A DNA stretch of 6,787 nucleotides from Candidatus Gastranaerophilales bacterium (lineage in GTDB: Bacteria; Cyanobacteriota; Vampirovibrionia; Gastranaerophilales; Gastranaerophilaceae): contig CANROV010000103.1 in NCBI GenBank assembly GCA_947632315.1, positions 1 through 6,787 of the forward strand. Reading direction: 5' to 3'. Positions 4,860 to 6,787 of the stretch are shown one piece after another. The translations under genes were made by a program, and so were the position numbers. A model generated the notes under the pieces. That model was not told the DNA's origin and made no database searches. It worked only from the letters and a program-made list of their open reading frames with translations. Positions within the stretch are counted from its first letter, which is position 1, and the number at the start of each line of letters is the position of its first letter.

Positions 4860-6787
4860 ATGGAAAGCAGCGAAACGAAACAAATTTTTGTCATTAAAAA
4901 AGACGGAACAAAAGAAAAATTCGATGTACAAAAAGTTATTAATGCCGTTACAAAATCGGCAAGACGTGTTTTGATTGATTTTACACAGGAACAATTGGAT
5001 AAAATATGCTCTATAGTGCAGAATGAAGTTCAAAATATAGGAAAAGAAGAAGTATACATCCAAGAGATGCACAACATTGTTGAGGAAGCTTTAGAAAATG
5101 TTAATCATAAGGTTTGCGAAAGTTACAGAAATTATCGCAACTATAAACAAGACTTTGTAAGAATGCTTGATAAGGTATATCAAGAAAGCCAAAAAATAAT
5201 GTATATCGGGGATAAAGAAAATTCAAACTCCGATTCGGCTTTAGTTTCAACAAAACGCTCTTTAATTTTTAATCAATTAAATAAAGAACTATATAAAAAG
5301 TTTTTCTTAACCGTAGAAGATTTGCAAGCTATTCGTGACGGATACATATACATTCATGATATGTCAGCAAGAAGAGACACAATGAACTGCTGTTTATTTG
5401 ATGTAGCAGAAGTATTAAAAGGCGGATTTGAAATGGGAAATCTTTGGTATAACGAACCAAAGACATTAGCCGTAGCTTTTGATGTTATAGGCGATATTGT
5501 AATGGCAGCAGCAAGCCAGCAGTATGGCGGATTTACCGTACCTGAAGTTGATAAACTGCTTGCTCCGTATGCGGAAAAAACTTATAACAAACAATATGAA
5601 CGATATATTTCAATGGGATTAAGCTTTGAACAAGCAAGGAAAGAAGCATTAAAAGATGTTGAAACAGATTATGAACAAGGCTTCCAAGGCTGGGAATATA
5701 AATTTAATACAGTTGCTTCATCAAGAGGTGATTATCCGTTCATAACAATAACATTTGGCTTAGGTACAGGTGAATATGAAAAAATGGCATCAATTGCCGC
5801 TTTAAATACAAGAAAGAACGGACAAGGCAAAAAAGAATGCAAAAAACCTGTTTTATTCCCGAAATTAGTATTCTTATACGATAAAAATCTTCACGGAAAA
5901 GGCGGAGTTTTAGAAGACGTATTTGAAGCAGGCTTAGAATGTTCACAACGTTCAATGTATCCTGATTGGTTAAGTTTAACAGGAGAAGGGTATGTTGCAG
6001 GCATTTATAAGAAATACGGCAGAGTAATATCACCAATGGGCTGCAGAGCTTTCTTATCTCCTTGGTTTGAACGTGGCGGAATGAAGCCTGCCGATGAAAA
6101 CGATAAACCTATATTTGTCGGAAGATTTAATATCGGAGCTATCAGCCTGCATTTACCAATGATTTATGCAAAAGCTAAAAAAGAAAGCAAAGATTTTTAT
6201 GAAGTTCTCGATTACTATTTACAGTTAATCAGAAAAATTCACATAAGAACTTATGATTATTTAGGCGAAATGAGAGCTTCAACAAACCCGTTAGCATACT
6301 GTGAAGGCGGATTTTACGGCGGTCACTTAGGCTTCCACGATAAAATTAAACCGTTATTAAAGGCTGCAACTGCTTCATTCGGTATTACCGCATTAAATGA
6401 ATTACAAGAAATACATAACGGAAAATCTCTTGTTGAAGACGGTCAATTTGCTGTTGAAGTAATGGAATATATTAATAAGCGAGTAAATGAATTTAAAGAG
6501 GAAGACGGAAACTTATACGCATTATATGGTACGCCTGCAGAAAGCTTATGCGGACTTCAGGTTACTCAATTCCGTGAAAAATACGGTATTGTACCAAATG
6601 TTTCAGACAGAGGATATGTTTCTAACAGTTTCCACTGTCACGTAACGGAAAAAATTACCCCGATTGAAAAACAAGATTTGGAAAACAGATTTTGGAATTT
6701 AATGAACGGCGGAAAAATACAATATGTAAAATATCCTGTTTCATATAACAAAGAAGCAATAAGAACATTGATTGAACGAGCTATGGA
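4860..6787 (+). CDS. nrdD: Anaerobic (class III) ribonucleoside-triphosphate reductase, C-terminus cut by window edge
   Basis: Reduces ribonucleoside triphosphates to deoxyribonucleotides without oxygen, using a glycyl radical made by the activase NrdG; cytoplasmic. 642 complete codons are visible with no stop or frameshift. An ATP-cone allosteric domain occupies about residues 6-100 (IFVIKKDGTKEKFDVQKVI at its start). The catalytic barrel follows, with IHDMSARRDTMNCCLFDV (around 164-181; Cys177/Cys178 near the expected active-site cysteine) and SPMGCRAFLSPW (Cys395, the expected thiyl-radical cysteine of the conserved GCR motif). Later conserved stretches include EMRASTNPLAYCEGGFYGG (around 471-489) and TPAESLCGLQVTQFREKYG (around 559-577). 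The Zn-binding cysteines and the C-terminal glycyl-radical motif are expected beyond the right edge, probably followed by nrdG. It is preceded by a 139-bp gap with promoter elements. Identity is very secure; it supports an anaerobic lifestyle. Confidence 0.97.
   Translation, partial: MESSETKQIFVIKKDGTKEKFDVQKVINAVTKSARRVLIDFTQEQLDKICSIVQNEVQNIGKEEVYIQEMHNIVEEALENVNHKVCESYRNYRNYKQDFVRMLDKVYQESQKIMYIGDKENSNSDSALVSTKRSLIFNQLNKELYKKFFLTVEDLQAIRDGYIYIHDMSARRDTMNCCLFDVAEVLKGGFEMGNLWYNEPKTLAVAFDVIGDIVMAAASQQYGGFTVPEVDKLLAPYAEKTYNKQYERYISMGLSFEQARKEALKDVETDYEQGFQGWEYKFNTVASSRGDYPFITITFGLGTGEYEKMASIAALNTRKNGQGKKECKKPVLFPKLVFLYDKNLHGKGGVLEDVFEAGLECSQRSMYPDWLSLTGEGYVAGIYKKYGRVISPMGCRAFLSPWFERGGMKPADENDKPIFVGRFNIGAISLHLPMIYAKAKKESKDFYEVLDYYLQLIRKIHIRTYDYLGEMRASTNPLAYCEGGFYGGHLGFHDKIKPLLKAATASFGITALNELQEIHNGKSLVEDGQFAVEVMEYINKRVNEFKEEDGNLYALYGTPAESLCGLQVTQFREKYGIVPNVSDRGYVSNSFHCHVTEKITPIEKQDLENRFWNLMNGGKIQYVKYPVSYNKEAIRTLIERAM

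Noticed and set aside
4644..5072. Minus-strand open frame of 142 codons spanning the end of the second AAA gene, the gap and the start of nrdD
   Set aside because: The translation is Phe/Tyr/Leu-rich low-complexity sequence typical of the antisense of A-rich coding DNA. It lacks a recognisable domain and overlaps two well-supported genes.
5740..6036. Minus-strand open frame of 98 codons inside nrdD
   Set aside because: It lies wholly antisense to the conserved catalytic core of NrdD.

Overview
The window is AT-rich (by eye about one third GC), uses the standard genetic code, is densely packed, and is split by one divergent intergenic region. Minus strand (positions 1-2363): a dipeptide/oligopeptide ABC permease pair (dppB then dppC), followed by an MgtC/SapB-family membrane protein cut by the left window edge. 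Plus strand (2513-6787): two adjacent, related, membrane-anchored AAA+ ATPase-like proteins, then nrdD, the class III (anaerobic) ribonucleotide reductase, cut by the right edge.

Organism: NrdD points to an anaerobe or facultative anaerobe. The low GC, the Asn/Gln-rich N-termini with short '[KS]FG' motifs, and the lineage-specific AAA genes recall gut non-photosynthetic cyanobacterial relatives (Gastranaerophilales / Vampirovibrionia). That placement is an impression from memory; a low-GC Firmicute or another gut anaerobe is not excluded.

The minus-strand genes form a tight operon. The dppB stop TAA abuts the dppC start, and the dppC stop TAG lies one codon before the mgtC start. All three genes share one reading frame, each separated by a single stop. 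A good sigma70-like promoter sits so close to the dppB ATG that the mRNA is predicted to be leaderless. No substrate-binding protein or ABC ATPase gene is in view.

The two AAA genes are 15 bp apart with strong Shine-Dalgarno sites and are clearly paralogous. The first has a damaged P-loop and no full lid domain, so it looks like a pseudo-ATPase. The second has an intact P-loop, sensor 1, arginine fingers and lid. Both have a Walker B in which the usual first acidic residue is replaced (Arg in one, Gln in the other). Each has one predicted membrane segment between a low-complexity N-terminal tail and the ATPase domain. An active/inactive pair forming a mixed membrane-tethered AAA ring is the most interesting hypothesis here. 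The substrate is unknown.

The 139-bp gap before nrdD holds good promoter elements, an inverted repeat over the -35 region, and a 14-bp perfect palindrome in the leader, so nrdD probably has its own regulated transcription. No gene-free stretch exceeds about 150 bases. No RNA genes, insertion sequences or CRISPR arrays were seen.
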